DNA of 13,818 nt from Ruminococcaceae bacterium UBA1447 (GTDB taxonomy: Bacteria > Bacillota > Clostridia > Oscillospirales > Acutalibacteraceae), in assembly GCA_002329225.1 (NCBI GenBank), contig DCTF01000138.1:18251-32068 (forward strand). Direction: 5' to 3'. This document shows positions 12,101 to 13,818 of the stretch, in pieces. Made by a program: the position numbers and the translations under genes. The notes under the pieces are model-generated. The model ran no database searches and was not told the DNA's origin. It worked only from the letters and a program-made list of their open reading frames with translations. How positions within the stretch are numbered: position 1 is the stretch's first letter; every line of letters begins with the position of its first letter.

Positions 12101-13722
12101 GAGGACCAACGGTTGGGGTTAGTCGAACTGAGCATGCTCAGCTTTGCCCTGCTTCCTCCTATAACGGCACCGGCAGCAGTTGCTTTGTCGGAAAGAGCTA
12201 CAAGAGCATAAGAGCCTTCCACAAGGGTCCCCTCTTCAGCGAACCCGACTATACCGCCGACCGAGTAGCCGATTCTTGTGCCGGACACATTGTTGTGGTC
12301 TTGCTTACCGGAGGCCCAAGAGTTTTGAACCCGACCGGTATTTTGCCCGGCTATGCCGCCATAAACGGCGTTAAGGGTCGCTGTAAAAAGCATACCGACA
12401 TTGCTTACGGTAGAATAAGATACGGTACCGGTATTTCGCCCGACTATACCGCCGAAAACGGCGTTAGCGTCAGCGATGGCATTGCCGCCAATGAAATCAC
12501 AGTTTATGTCACTGATATTACCTATATTCGTCACTGTACCCACAATGGCACAATTATTGATAACGCCGGCACTCATACCGGCAATACCGCCCACTAAAGA
12601 ACCACGTGTAAATTTGGGGCCGGTTCCGGAAAGTGTAACGGTTGAATTAGATATAGAACCTGAAGCATGGTTTTTACCGGTTATTCCGCCAAAATACATG
12701 GAAACCGAGCCGGTAGCAGCTGTGATATTAACGTTATTCACCGTAACCGTTTGTGTGCCGCCGATAGTCCCGGAATTTTGCCCCGCAACGGCACCCACAT
12801 ACCAACGCTTTGTAACGGAGATATTAATGTTGTTCAGGGAGCAATTTTCAATTGTTCCGCGATTGTCGCCCACAACGGCGCTGTTACCCAAATAGACATG
12901 GTGACCGGCAAAAGAGAAAGAGTCATTATTATCTTGCCAGGAGTCACCGCCGGTAGCCATGGTGAGGGTCATGCCGTTAAACTGACAGCCCCTGATTATG
13001 CCGGCGTTTTGAACGGCGACAACGGCATTAACTCTGGCCAGCTGATAGTTAGCGGTCAAGGTGCAGTTTTCAAATGTGATATTTTGTAAAACGGAGTTAG
13101 GACCGATATAGCCGAAAATTCCGCATGAGGTTTTGTTGGTTTGAATTACATCAAGATTTTTGATTTTATTATTTACGCCGTTGTGCTTACCGTCAAGGTT
13201 GAAGAAAACCTTGTCCGGGTCGCTCACGGCAAGTGCCGGGTTGACGGTTATGAGGGAGGCTTTAAAGCCGGCATAGTCCCTGAAGTCTGAAATAGTCAAG
13301 GACTCAAGGTCAATATCGGCTGTAAGGCGAAAGTACTTGTCAGCTGAACTCGAATCATTAACTATGTCGTGGATACCTAAGAAGTGCTCAAGATCCGGTA
13401 CGGCATAGGGATTCCCCGGCTTACCCATATTGTTGGTGGTACCATCAACCCCCAACCAGGTCAGGGCCATAGGCTTAGCACCCGTCAACGCCTCACCCTC
13501 AGCATTAATACTTACCCCGCTTCTGTTAAGAGAACCGCCTTCAGCGGCAACTGTAGGGACAGCATTAACAGCAGGAGTTGCCGTAACGGAAGGCAAAGCG
13601 CTATTTGAACCGCCCTTAGGTTCCTCAGCAGAGGCAACCACTGCCATCAGCCCGGTGGCTGAAAACAGAAGGGTGGCTGTAAGCAGCAATGATATTAACC
13701 TGAGTGTGAATTGTTTTTTCAC
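1..13722 (-). CDS. Giant secreted GLUG-repeat (beta-helix) surface protein, C-terminus beyond the window
   Basis: One uninterrupted minus-strand frame of 4574 codons, open at base 1; reading it through I met no stop. The GTG start is fixed by a GGAGG site 7 bases upstream and by an in-frame TAA at 13726-13728, two codons before it. The next in-frame ATG (residue 26) would destroy the signal peptide. The protein has a Sec signal peptide (1-32), a Pro/Ala/Ser-rich spacer (33-103) and eight modules rich in G-G-I/V/L-x-G and I-x-N-C coil cores. These are the hallmark of GLUG-motif repeats (Pfam PF07581), which form right-handed beta-helices. Such repeats are known from very large bacterial surface proteins and from the N-terminal part of some IgA1 (M26) proteases. 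No HExxH metalloprotease motif, LPXTG sorting signal or SLH domain is visible, though a C-terminal anchor could lie outside. Inferred role: extracellular adhesin or scaffold. The function is not established; secretion and repeat type are well supported. Confidence 0.93.
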   Translation of the reverse strand, partial: MKKQFTLRLISLLLTATLLFSATGLMAVVASAEEPKGGSNSALPSVTATPAVNAVPTVAAEGGSLNRSGVSINAEGEALTGAKPMALTWLGVDGTTNNMGKPGNPYAVPDLEHFLGIHDIVNDSSSADKYFRLTADIDLESLTISDFRDYAGFKASLITVNPALAVSDPDKVFFNLDGKHNGVNNKIKNLDVIQTNKTSCGIFGYIGPNSVLQNITFENCTLTANYQLARVNAVVAVQNAGIIRGCQFNGMTLTMATGGDSWQDNNDSFSFAGHHVYLGNSAVVGDNRGTIENCSLNNINISVTKRWYVGAVAGQNSGTIGGTQTVTVNNVNITAATGSVSMYFGGITGKNHASGSISNSTVTLSGTGPKFTRGSLVGGIAGMSAGVINNCAIVGTVTNIGNISDINCDFIGGNAIADANAVFGGIVGRNTGTVSYSTVSNVGMLFTATLNAVYGGIAGQNTGRVQNSWASGKQDHNNVSGTRIGYSVGGIVGFAEEGTLVEGSYALVALSDKATAAGAVIGGSRAKLSMLSSTNPNRWSSAVSSLPTHCALNGSDDYDISKGVKALNIKPSLVTTVSKTLFTHSWGTGGPAMGLPTAFSSPGTHLSLDATGDNVVLTAGAGSGVSQIIFYYVTFALPQTGPSRVGADAVSRSFNQRLFIHAAITTGAGADPVVSRINPIGINSQPSLAILYSVPYADFRLDFDMTQPLTWIETNFTGTLDGNGRTLSVNRNLFKGVYGSRGDTPPENGGPDIEANLAKGYIYSLNIVVTGEITTGVLGSVYGGTVKTVKLTGDASAYLRIYGGLSSNTGGLINTLRGNAYVYGCFTNLPVNITTADANNIGGLIGHLNAEKARIENCGSNADISSDATLPNVGSLIGGISANEGKLLNCFAAGKVQRGGHIAIGNKLANHLVENLYWSLKDTNPANQATVLPVNNISESDSVIEWKFDEGDFGFVPTDGGVNSIHLTVPPSVTMFENPVVGDFTDSVDPNKVTVMSRSIENNTTLLFSIKMTTGATLPIETGFEAVHTSTGLRARITINNGISVDGNGYFMVYTPAELQYLSDEQSRLLTNGANFKIRLYADIDMNGYNNYKPIGNATYKFGGIFDGNGKTVSNLSVESVDQGVGLFGFVAGAKIGDFTLKDCSFNVTGALGGAGCIAGVAHAGAGTVDTIIGKVTAGGMGIKIVDCQVVGTTRLGGVVGNSVATTGRTLSLSDIEIDNLSVSASGNTAAAGGVLGNAALNTGINISNVTINNISLEGKNQIGGVVGSCANSTSITQPTLSITNAHVTGISVQGEQSLGGVLGFHNGIYKAVGITNVSVKKGEGAGSISGTGYVGGIVGQGRLINVKGAEVNGLHIFNSGTTATGNGATGGIAGMIKGTVGDTGTQGCLVTDTLVEGMVAGGIIGKGDNGSVTYGTNNLTVKNCTVAGNTVIKVPDLDLSYTSIANFDGIAAGIVGDYSTAHQLIIEDCIVKSGILVENGKRTGGIIGWIASSNIAAKTTITNCQSFAEITSFRPAVNAGGIAGVVNNRAENFQLSNSVAGGSITLTGSSAEGVAGLVGNHTNSPTLLVTSYTQPYATNCYITTVITTTLITPNKGKILGTQAASMFVAFSDTTIDTAFSGIVFSSYPQDIIAYGNAGSHLTYPYLQATNMTYLDINKPDSVNNPDHYQHGSDQAFQINGNIQVQINVDNLPPSAYDVSPAGWVSFNDSALIVDYFDRANQLVYLTAWRNFTTGIKAEYVNGSVLLYGGLIPVALSFEAFIPIQISGVDYDWGGEGTSDDPFLIRTKDDLVAMKENILTDYSNNEYFGGFYLLANDLVFTPEDFRFDGAYYNGSKGFDPMIGTSSAATPLPFCGGFDGGGHTISGLKQVIIAGSGADAGLFAQTATHYDTVREEYHFPSIHDLTISDFVIVGDTQVTDYAGFVVGRAGANTDFFNINVENSSLERTLLYSGGIVGQAANSNLQNCRVSGCLIKTNQESGYAGGIAGTFSGTIGDPAYMGSGYDVTVDSCEIVGGARAGGILGYNLNKGVMITSSLVTGTTEVDASGEESAGAGGIAGAFEGTGGNSIIQKSVVDEAVTVTSKNISGGIVGRSGLDGTAFLTIEKCRSFADVSATNVYSGVLNSSASAFIGHILNGRRVKLHDSIVGGSAQANKYTGGIIAFIEGNTHQLNSGTTDSLIKNIVVAADVTAGPQAKKGLLLGGADPVLLPANVIYTHLPFINVKFSSYQFGEGYTGVGAINTIQSPNLFASVYDLNLPEEDWTADYRGLRNALEFSDNMIVVLGEYPEVFNAAGSNNKIQTPKIIGDYGIRDGGEFDLFEDKQGVEFKLKAVYSETPGLVTYDVPSRTLIKTAEDASDNLIFEYENGLKVALNLLAYAELLGNGSEDYPYHISTINHLMLVRLLPSRYFYQSADLEFQPEDFEPGGAFYNEGALWEPIKGLASNVYFTGNYDGNGFSISGVKTNRPAAEFVGFFAKIQGGGRVYDLTLNNTEFTGGKYVGTLAGYISGNGSEAVVENIEVNSGKVTSTYAASFNNHSYAGGLVGFERSSVDNPAVAGLLNCTVKNTSVSALGTNLYSTAAGIAAAAQKIHNCNAGGVDVSSGLYAAGIVATASIAGATATSPVEVKNSSLIDGHGATVVKTTANTTTAVVGGIFAMVDKPVQLILENNDLGNDVALNATRGCAGGVLGKIALRNDLAWQTNDLSVLIKACESYAYINSKLEGGAIVGAIKGFYVDLREVRIEGCVAAGGVSSLNTAEGTDIGGIIGCVAGSDGFTAPDSTLIIDCISSASVETKSANKGKIIGNAASLTSVPEGSYSAIFENIHISSYPQNINLIGNSTMNAYLKNSGGVKDLFWCNGFGAFTVDIVADGTPMGEYREIAIAPYFKDNPIPTVFNARILVDNGTGTPDDLTQGPVSIDPYHQISFHSFYSTTSAYVDQHPTISHRFTIDPLSSTSSGYIVSDLDYGLEIGIPQISFEITGKGTVDDPFKIYDVEQLTLMYYLPEMCYLQMNDLHIQQSDYSAKNPAIEDDEDGILYYRDTAFEGKGFRPIAYDTDPSTAGHQGAKFSGTFDGQGYRITGVKATLHSMDYIGFFGYAAAGAQFRDIHIELVEHTNIRDGGINGRKYVGGLIAYCESGVVIDNCSVVGSSVAGQHYVGGLVGALQSSINGSFTTCEVVAYGIVDSSYAGEAGGIAGRLNNSAGDLSLTKCFATGSIYSGFAGAGGLVGAIMGGKNLNVENAFFTGDIRTGLVNQYMPSGAQAILIGHTTAATGTRVYASKIYVAGTNTSFRSTMFPVAYSASVGTVTSAYYDSSILGLSTAQGTAATTETLTNGTLPTGFAEGEWTVQSGSYPSLKMTMSGSAAPDTYAGNHSALAALPLFVNEKDTTPANGLKYSPYLPSALNGGALTLRSSKFDTTDLSPYPAGYDPDLYGNDKTGVNDRAVDLLFRNDGDNVVLYRNIFGRKTYPEYSNQVGTTSFKDGKLVCGHRAPAVTISINISGLNYVRNVRIPLEYENYHYYIATERQLRAMTNENNAEAPNTKFCEFYSGINTDPIKSAARYQLIADINLRNVAFEPIMSESLSLSDNGFYGKFNGNEFTISNVNVQKDINLDDNIGLFRVLTGETGGSAGIYNLNLENVNARGRKNVGALVGYANGYSAIENCRVTGGGAVEGSRSVGGLVGASSGSIINSSTVNTVTGKDVVGGLVGLLGEELQATVADCYSTGAVLAEITDNYEINNFGAGGLAGVIQSAKVRASFASGSVKVTSVDNFGYSTTARVIGIGGFAGVYMAGEFLEACFASGVVEAENIGEMKNSGGRTIYFGAGGFVGVNLDDINSCYASSSVDAKFTGDVQGSASGNVAAGVGGITGVSIGALQDCYSSGSVKRTTLPGLTELPNTYFASAFGGAIGTTLGATVGFSNLYFDYWTNGYGADFLPIGDLTVMPTGSVKALKTTEFWSTDTSVIALSNEFWSINSGAYPCLKLLAGNTNPRILYPTIVSVVAVTPNERDTSAFAGNGITMPLTMPPEIVVDAVEYDLTWEASEDSEVEFMVSLAADGISSVFVPVRTLNTYQNLSLNVWVTDNAQYATRRFDRLCAEMLGTEAKPYLIATKEDLRHIGLTAQGYADAADYGFANFYDTWYSPVTIDESGACHNYEDKVYFKLLSDIDMTRDVIYTFDPVTKELLDVEVKAPNWDSDTSNDNHYIGDITSETYPGSITFKGIDFAGNDFRINNFTSTKEFLYGVSNLSEIKDVVFVNLNIDSRGTANENTGTALARNNAGVVDGCMILSGSVAGGNNVASVIAFNSGTVKNTSVKVNVTGNTLVGGIVAVNNEGASVETSAYGGGTVSTAAASQTNAFAGALTGSNSGHIIDCFTMGNVTSSNGANALGGITGTNVGTGLIENAFSRTSVSGYDNIGGFAGLNAGTIKNAFSAGQVTVDANAVQTGVFCGTNTGTVTDAFADKSISGSSTYARLEDTTPTGCIMSMTYFSAPAQAVYVKSLSETAYPQLKAITELDSGYGEDEYIPQKFQLLIGCSAIASATIDTKYSQYVDTLALSTANPVSAITAPRDYLTAVSWT
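199..1434 (-). repeat. GLUG module 8 (residues 4097-4508)
   Basis: Entry is GTEAKPYLIATKEDLRHIG, then VYFKLLSDIDMTRDVIYTF (about 4153-4171), the turn FKGIDFAGNDFRINNF and EFLYGVS. Coils follow in regular order: GTALARNNAGVVDGC, VASVIAFNSGTVKN, VGGIVAVNNEGASVE, AGALTGSNSGHIIDC, LGGITGTNVGTGLIEN, IGGFAGLNAGTIKN and VFCGTNTGTVTDAF. Around 330-1000 the coils come at a fairly even spacing of about 20-30 residues, the most regular stretch of the protein. It closes with ETAYPQLKAI. Confidence 0.86.
1435..1773 (-). other. Linker 7 between modules 7 and 8 (residues 3984-4096)
   Basis: About 113 residues: ILYPTIVSVVAVTPNERD, MPPEIVVDAVEYDLTWEAS, EVEFMVSLAADG, VFVPVRTLN and LSLNVWVTDNA. The alternation of hydrophobic strands, the EYDLTWEAS segment and the VWVTDNA end resemble a bacterial Ig-like sandwich. 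I cannot place it in a named family. Confidence 0.5.
1774..3192 (-). repeat. GLUG module 7 (residues 3511-3983)
   Basis: Entry is HYYIATERQLRAM, then RYQLIADINLRNVAFEPI, the turn FYGKFNGNEFTISNVNV and IGLFRVL. Coils include VGALVGYANGYSAIENC, VGGLVGASSGSIINS, VGGLVGLLGEEL with VADCYSTGAV, AGGLAGVIQSAKVRASF, IGGFAGVYMAGEFLEACF, AGGFVGVNLDDINSCYASSS and VGGITGVSIGALQDCYSSGS. These are the most canonical GLUG coils in the window, with the S/A-S-G-S/A-V ending seen in the Pfam motif. The module closes with EFWSINSGAYPCLKLL, the Trp plus Y-P-x-L-K form. Confidence 0.87.
3193..3654 (-). other. Linker 6 between modules 6 and 7 (residues 3357-3510)
   Basis: About 154 residues, the longest linker. 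It includes ALAALPLFVNEKDTTPANG, ALTLRSSKFDTTDLSPYP, VDLLFRNDGDNVVLYRNIF and VTISINISGLNYVRNVRIPL. The last part looks like paired beta strands. No domain family is recognised. Confidence 0.45.
3655..4788 (-). repeat. GLUG module 6 (residues 2979-3356)
   Basis: Entry is GKGTVDDPFKIYDVEQLTLM, then CYLQMNDLHI, an acidic insertion (AIEDDEDGILYYRD), FRPIAYD, the turn FSGTFDGQGYRITGVK and YIGFFGYAAAG. Coils are YVGGLIAYCESGVVIDNC, YVGGLVGALQSSI, AGGIAGRLNNSAG, LTKCFATGSI and AGGLVGAIMGGKN, the last followed by ENAFFTGDI. After a stretch with YYDSSILGLS it closes with EWTVQSGSYPSLKM. This closing form (Trp, then Y-P-x-L-K) is common in GLUG proteins and is shared with modules 7 and 8. Confidence 0.85.
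4789..5211 (-). other. Linker 5 between modules 5 and 6 (residues 2838-2978)
   Basis: About 141 residues. Strand-like stretches include VKDLFWCNGFGAFTVDIV, MGEYREIAIAPYF, VFNARILVDNG and LEIGIPQISFEI. It has a His/Ser/Tyr-rich middle (YHQISFHSFYSTTSAYVDQH). It is an unassigned beta-rich spacer. Confidence 0.45.
5212..6582 (-). repeat. GLUG module 5 (residues 2381-2837)
   Basis: Entry is GNGSEDYPYHISTINHLML, then YFYQSADLEFQPEDFEPGGA and LWEPIKG, the turn FTGNYDGNGFSISGVKT and VGFFAKI. Coils include VGTLAGYISGNG, AGGLVGFERSS, LNCTVKN, HNCNAGGV, AGGVLGKIAL, KACESYAYI, GGAIVGAIKG, IEGCVAAGGV, IGGIIGCVAGS and IDCISSASV. The module closes with HISSYPQNINLIGNS, nearly the same as the close of module 3. 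The entry resembles module 4 residue for residue over the PEDF region. Confidence 0.83.
6583..7020 (-). other. Linker 4 between modules 4 and 5 (residues 2235-2380)
   Basis: About 146 residues, one of the longer linkers and the most acidic. It contains LPEEDWTADYRGLRNAL, an EFSDNMIVVLGEYPEVF strand, then KIIGDYGIRDGGEFDLFEDK and FKLKAVYSETPGLVTYDV. Alternating strands suggest one or two small beta domains. The family is not recognised. It lacks cysteines entirely. Confidence 0.45.
7021..8403 (-). repeat. GLUG module 4 (residues 1774-2234)
   Basis: Entry is canonical: GEGTSDDPFLIRTKDDLVAM, then FYLLANDLVFTPEDFRFDGA, FDPMIG, and the turn FCGGFDGGGHTISGL with AGLFAQ. Coils follow with cores YAGFVVGRAG, SGGIVGQAANSNLQNC, AGGIAGTFSGTIG, AGGILGYNLNKG, AGGIAGAFEGTGG, SGGIVGRSG, IEKCRSFADV and TGGIIAFIEG. 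The module ends in a stretch with KFSSYQFGEGYTGVGAI, a weak version of the closing motif of modules 3 and 5. The PEDF-containing entry is closest to that of module 5, suggesting the two arose by duplication. Confidence 0.83.
8404..8814 (-). other. Linker 3 between modules 3 and 4 (residues 1637-1773)
   Basis: About 137 residues with strand-like stretches (IQVQINVDNLPPSAYDV, GWVSFNDSALIVDYF, LVYLTAWRNFTTGI, ALSFEAFIPIQISGVDY) and no GLUG core. It is probably a beta-sandwich spacer; the family is not recognised. Confidence 0.45.
8815..10599 (-). repeat. GLUG module 3, the longest (residues 1042-1636)
   Basis: Entry is YFMVYTPAELQYL, followed by KIRLYADIDMNGYNNYKPIG (about 1078-1097), the turn FGGIFDGNGKTVSNL and VGLFGFVAG. 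Many coils follow, with cores LGGVVGNS, AGGVLGNAA, IGGVVGSCANS, LGGVLGFHNG, VGGIVGQGRLI, TGGIAGMIKG, AGGIIGKGDNG, KNCTVAG, TGGIIGWIAS, TNCQSFAEI, AGGIAGVVNN and VAGLVGNHTN. Several coils begin with V-x-I-x-N-V/I-x-I strands. The module closes with SSYPQDIIAYGN (about 1625-1636). It carries the most coils in the window and probably forms the longest single beta-helix. Confidence 0.83.
10600..10956 (-). other. Linker 2 between modules 2 and 3 (residues 923-1041)
   Basis: About 119 residues. It contains IEWKFDEGDFGFVP, then strand-like stretches (IHLTVPPSVTMF, TTLLFSIKM, ARITINN) typical of an extracellular beta-sandwich. No family is recognised. There are no cysteines and few glycine pairs, in contrast to the flanking modules. 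Confidence 0.45.
10957..11757 (-). repeat. GLUG module 2, short and divergent (residues 656-922)
   Basis: The shortest module, about 267 residues. The usual G-x-G-T-x-D-D-P-F entry is absent; the equivalent segment begins QRLFIHAAIT and the DIDL strand is degenerate (FRLDFDM). The turn FTGTLDGNGRTLSVNRNLF (about 715-733) is clear, followed by cores GVLGSVYGGTVK, YGGLSSNTGGLIN, IGGLIGHLNAEKARIENC and VGSLIGGISANEGKLLNC. It closes at ENLYWSLKD. The low number of coils and eroded entry suggest a reduced or ancient copy. Confidence 0.72.
11758..12084 (-). other. Linker 1 between modules 1 and 2 (residues 547-655)
   Basis: About 109 residues without GLUG cores. It contains alternating hydrophobic stretches such as HLSLDATGDNVVLTAG and SQIIFYYVTFAL that read as beta strands. 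A small beta-sandwich (Ig-like or similar) would fit, but I do not recognise a family. Confidence 0.45.
12085..13413 (-). repeat. GLUG module 1 (residues 104-546)
   Basis: The entry segment is NPYAVPDLEHF, followed by YFRLTADIDL (about 130-139) and the turn FNLDGKHNGVNNKIKNL with GIFGYIG (about 172-205). After these come coils with cores such as ENCTL, IENCSL, VGAVAGQNSGTI, FGGITGKN, VGGIAGMSAGVINNC, FGGIVGRNTGTV and YGGIAGQNTGRV. Coil spacing is irregular, roughly 25-45 residues. The module contains a recent coil duplication visible in the DNA, annotated separately. It ends in a segment around residues 507-546 with no Y-P-x-L-K closing motif. The GLUG assignment rests on the G-G-I-x-G-x-N-x-G-x-I pattern; the domain borders are approximate. 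Confidence 0.8.
12334..12466 (-). repeat. Duplicated 40-base coil unit within module 1
   Basis: Bases 12334-12373 and 12427-12466 align with 35 of 40 positions identical, 93 bases (31 codons) apart and in the same frame. They encode NAVYGGIAGQNTG and NAVFGGIVGRNTG. This is a direct, recent-looking duplication of one beta-helix coil, unlike the other coils, which are diverged at the DNA level. Confidence 0.7.
13414..13626 (-). other. Low-complexity spacer after the signal peptide (residues 33-103)
   Basis: About 70 residues rich in Ala, Pro, Ser, Thr, Gly and Val (for example SVTATPAVNAVPTVAAEGG), ending in a short Trp-containing stretch (LTWLGVDG) before module 1. It has no recognisable domain. 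It most likely serves as a flexible tether between the membrane exit point and the first beta-helix module. Confidence 0.6.
13627..13722 (-). other. Sec signal peptide (residues 1-32)
   Basis: The N-terminus reads MKKQFTLRLISLLLTATLLF and continues SATGLMAVVASA before EEPKGG. It has a positively charged start (Lys2, Lys3, Arg8), a leucine-rich hydrophobic core of about 20 residues, and an Ala-Ser-Ala signal peptidase I site at residues 30-32, so cleavage is expected before Glu33. No lipobox cysteine is present, so this is not a lipoprotein signal. It marks the whole protein as exported. Confidence 0.9.
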
Positions 13723-13729
13723 GAATTAA

Positions 13730-13734
13730 CCTCC
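13730..13734 (-). promoter_or_regulatory. Ribosome binding site (GGAGG)
   Basis: On the minus strand the leader reads CTCGGAGGTTAATTC before GTG. GGAGG lies 7 bases from the start codon, an optimal spacing. The TAA overlapping this spacer is in frame with the gene and rules out an upstream start. Confidence 0.9.
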
Positions 13735-13793
13735 GAGGTAGTGCTTGAATAAGATGAGTTCGACAATGAGGATATATTCTGAAAATAAAGTGT

Positions 13794-13809
13794 AATCGCT
13801 ACAGCGATT
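13794..13809. repeat. Inverted repeat in the leader
   Basis: The minus strand reads AATCGCTGTAGCGATT, with 7-base perfect arms around 2 central bases, about 70 bases upstream of the start codon. It could be an operator-type site for a dimeric regulator. As RNA it could be a short hairpin (6-base stem, TGTA loop) followed by the T-rich ACACTTTATTTTC, resembling a weak terminator of an upstream gene. The sequence does not decide between these. Confidence 0.45.
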
Positions 13810-13818
13810 TTACTACTG

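Larger units (their letters stand above)
13723..13818 (-). promoter_or_regulatory. Leader region upstream of the giant gene
   Basis: Ninety-six AT-richer bases that hold the ribosome binding site and the inverted repeat. A TATATC-like hexamer lies near 13768-13776, but no -35 element at a proper distance is visible, so no promoter is called. The upstream neighbour lies outside the window. Confidence 0.5.

Noticed and set aside
1..13413. Recurring ACCGCCGGC-like words that might suggest a CRISPR array or intergenic repeats
   Set aside because: The words are spaced irregularly, vary in sequence, stay in frame and encode the Gly-Gly core of protein coils. There are no spacer-repeat units of constant length.
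1..13722. IgA1 protease (M26) or other peptidase, suggested by GLUG repeats
   Set aside because: No HExxH zinc motif or other catalytic signature was seen in the translated residues; GLUG repeats alone do not imply protease activity.
253..13729. Some thirty short plus- and minus-strand open frames of 60-165 codons
   Set aside because: All overlap the intact giant frame in other frames. Many have Thr/Pro/Ala-rich or His/Gly-rich compositions that simply mirror reverse-read GLUG coils.
13766..13790. Sigma-A-type promoter around the TATATC hexamer in the leader
   Set aside because: No acceptable -35 hexamer at 16-18 bases upstream, and the -10 match is poor.

Overview
The window holds essentially one gene. 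A single reading frame on the minus strand starts with GTG at 13722, directly behind a strong Shine-Dalgarno sequence. It runs without a stop to base 1, where it leaves the window still open. That is 4574 codons, with the C-terminus missing. Only the last 96 bases (13723-13818) lie outside it, and these form the gene's leader. No other gene, RNA gene, mobile element or CRISPR array is supported.

The product is a giant secreted protein. It begins with a typical signal peptide (residues 1-32, ending Ala-Ser-Ala) and a Pro/Ala/Ser-rich spacer. Eight large modules of about 270-600 residues follow, separated by linkers of roughly 110-155 residues. Most modules are built alike. An entry segment of the type G-x-G-T-x-D-D-P-F-x-I leads to a 'tyrosine/leucine...DIDL' strand, then an F-x-G-x-F-D-G-N-G-x-x-I-S-N turn and an aromatic-G-F-F/L-F-G segment. 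After these come many degenerate coils with G-G-I/V/L-x-G and I-x-N-C-x-V cores, which match the GLUG motif family (Pfam PF07581). Modules close with an S-S-Y-P-Q or Y-P-x-L-K motif. The expected fold is a chain of right-handed parallel beta-helices joined by beta-rich linkers, like beads on a string outside the cell. No catalytic motif and no cell-wall, S-layer or membrane anchor is visible, but the end where an anchor would sit is not in the window.

The organism is probably a Gram-positive anaerobe of the Bacillota (Clostridia-like). This rests on the GGAGG ribosome binding site with a 7-base spacer, the GTG start followed by Lys-Lys, the classical Sec signal peptide, the moderate GC content, and a large extracellular protein rich in unpaired-looking cysteines. 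This assignment is inference and weak. The most likely role is a surface adhesin or matrix-like protein; nothing in the sequence names a ligand.

Layout, reading the gene from right to left: leader 13723-13818; signal peptide and spacer 13414-13722; module 1 12085-13413; module 2 10957-11757; module 3 8815-10599; module 4 7021-8403; module 5 5212-6582; module 6 3655-4788; module 7 1774-3192; module 8 199-1434; start of a further linker 1-198.
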